A stretch of DNA of 64,000 bases from Syncephalastrum monosporum B8922 (Eukaryota > Mucoromycota > Mucoromycetes > Mucorales > Syncephalastraceae). Made by a program: the position numbers and the translations under genes. Under the pieces are notes generated by a model. The model saw only the letters and a list, made by a program, of their open reading frames with translations. It was not told the DNA's origin and made no database searches. Positions 62,399 through 64,000 of the stretch are shown one piece after another. The stretch spans positions 310,001 through 374,000 of the forward strand of contig JNEN01001249.1 in assembly GCA_000697355.1 (NCBI GenBank). Reading direction: 5' to 3'. Position 1 is the first letter of the stretch. Every line of letters begins with the position of its first letter.

Positions 62399-64000
62399 CT
62401 TGCGAATTCAATAAGCCTGTTGAATGTGAAATAGGGAATGAAGCAGGAAGAGGGCCGCGCGAGAGAACAAGTGCAGAAAGGGCAACAGATGAGCTCAAGG
62501 GTCCAATGATGGTGCAACGCGCCCTGTTTTTCTTTTTCTTTTAGGCTTGATATTTACCCCAGACGAGAGTATGAGGGACCAACGGCGTCGAACGGTTTGA
62601 GCAGGAGCAGACTAGTTAGACAATGACGCGTATGAGTGAGTAGGAATGCGTCAATGAGAAGGATGGTGTCAATTGGACGTACACGCTTTGTAAAGTGGTG
62701 ATGTAGTTTCGGGCCTGTTCGTCGACTCGTTTCTGGTTTCGTGGCAGATTTTTCAAAGAGCGACGTATAATGCCCAGCACCCCGCTCTCTCAGCAGAGGA
62801 TCCTCGCCAAATCTATATACAAAACTGGATACCAGACGTGTAACTATTTCATTTGTCTACGTGAACATATGTATGCCCATTCACTAGTGAAGTTAGGCAC
62901 ATAACAAAATCTGTTGTGATGATAATGCGGCTCATTATCATCATTTAGATGGCAGTGCTCCATAGTCGATCTTTGCATATAGGCACTGATGTAGTATGTA
63001 CCTGGAGCGAATATGATTGTAGAGATATGTGTTTGCCGACATTTCAAGGCTGCGTGAACTCAAAATTATATCACTGGAGTAATGCTGAGCGCTGCTTATC
63101 GCCAGGTCTCTACAACCAACCATCATTATCCGTTTCCGTCGGTCGTCATTCAGTATTACCACTGTGCATTACTGTATTGAACCCGGTCATTTCACGGCTG
63201 AATATTGGAGGATGCTGGTGATACTGGAAGATTAAAAATCTACCATCCCTTGCAAGAAAAAGGCACCTAGTTAGCTTATAAGTATATGTCTCCATAGTAT
63301 CACCGTAAAGTTCAACTCGCCGTAGATGGGACATAGCGCCGGCTTCTGCCCCATTTATCTCGATAAAAGTTTTCTTTTCTTGCATCAGAGACGCACCTCT
63401 TCCAAATCTTTGCACACACACGCACGCGTTATTTTTATCTGTCCTCATAGTATTCGTATGGTATGCATATGTACCTTTTCCCTGATTCACGAATGCGATA
63501 GCCAGTTAAACCTGAGCTGCAATACTCTATCGCTATATAGAAGACTGTCACGCGATGTGTATTCTGACAGTGAATGACAGGTCGGCAGACAAAAAAAGAG
63601 AGTAACGGAAAGATATGCATGCGGAGTATTTTGAGAACACCTACATCATGCTCGCAAGGCAAAGCCAAACGCTCTTTCGTGTATCTGTTGTTCAAAAGAG
63701 TATAATCAGACATGTTGCATCATGTGGGCCGTTTCGACTCATTTTAATCAATATACTAATCTGCGTGAACCAACGGCAGCAGTGGCGCAGAAAGTCGACT
63801 TTAATATAATACACATCACGTCCCATGCAAAATAGCTTTCCGAACAAAACACATGTACATCTATCAGGCATGACCTCATCTGCACTGGATCGGCACCATG
63901 CTTGATAGCCGTCAAACTCATGACTTGCATGGTCATAAGTGTAGTGGTGCTTTTACCATTGGTTCTCGACAAAACTGGTCATTGGAAGGGTCCTTTTCAG
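62399..64000. other. Unassigned right edge, no confident gene
   Basis: Two minus-strand frames look protein-like but unidentified: 62700-62815 (GIIRRSLKNLPRNQKRVDEQ), and 63146-63490 (EINGAEAGAMSHLRRVELYG, stop at 63146). No start, splice pattern or family is clear, and one could belong to a gene reaching past 64000. No repeats or RNA genes were found. The COPA promoter lies at its left end. Confidence 0.35.

Overview
This is nuclear DNA of a filamentous fungus. The genes are close together, use short (about 50-70 nt) introns, and encode typical fungal eukaryotic proteins such as a self-sufficient CYP505-type P450, an Mzm1/LYR factor, Bcp1 and a PX-domain AGC kinase. Gene content, intron style and the self-sufficient P450 suggest an early-diverging lineage, most likely Mucoromycota. 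That placement is inference. I found no tRNA, rRNA, CRISPR array, viral or bacterial-type operon.

I placed about 125 introns by hand, and reading frame is kept across every junction listed except one in MSH4. Layout: 1-1695 (-) POT1, cut by the window edge; 1851-4198 (+) THO subunit THOC1; 4468-6033 (+) F-box protein; 6334-8900 decayed gene plus an 8-bp minisatellite; 8995-12832 (+) P450-reductase fusion; 14140-16703 (-) BAR-PH-ArfGAP-ankyrin; 16939-19636 (-) mitochondrial aconitase; 20.1-21.1 kb (+) decayed gene and a probable solo LTR; 21974-22903 (-) ER FKBP; 23282-24928 (+) FLVCR-like transporter; 25150-26254 (+) nucleoplasmin-fold protein; 27304-28447 (+) forkhead factor; 28574-32846 (-) MSH4; 33030-34776 (-) WD40 protein; 35639-37058 (+) NIPA Mg transporter; 37284-41142 (+) MTR4; 41369-42007 (-) Mzm1; 43444-45869 (-) methylcrotonoyl-CoA carboxylase beta; 46084-47218 (-) Bcp1; 48188-49443 (+) GPN1; 49704-52295 (-) PX-AGC kinase; 52.3-55.4 kb gene-poor, with a mariner-type MITE; 55471-57747 (-) cytosolic Hsp70; 57949-62398 (-) coatomer alpha; 62.4-64 kb unassigned.

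The genes are housekeeping and are not one pathway. Loose themes are nuclear RNA handling (THOC1, MTR4, GPN1), telomere/meiosis (POT1, MSH4), mitochondrial metabolism (aconitase, MCCC2, Mzm1) and vesicle traffic (ArfGAP, COPA).

The most unusual signals are: eight GC-AG introns, five of them in MSH4; a single in-frame TAA inside the MSH4 frame; an extra N-terminal beta-grasp-like segment on the P450-reductase fusion; a POT1 zinc site whose two cysteine pairs are only eight residues apart; a nucleoplasmin-type protein without an FKBP domain; very small exons (18-28 nt) in eight genes; and a 99-bp mariner-like MITE.
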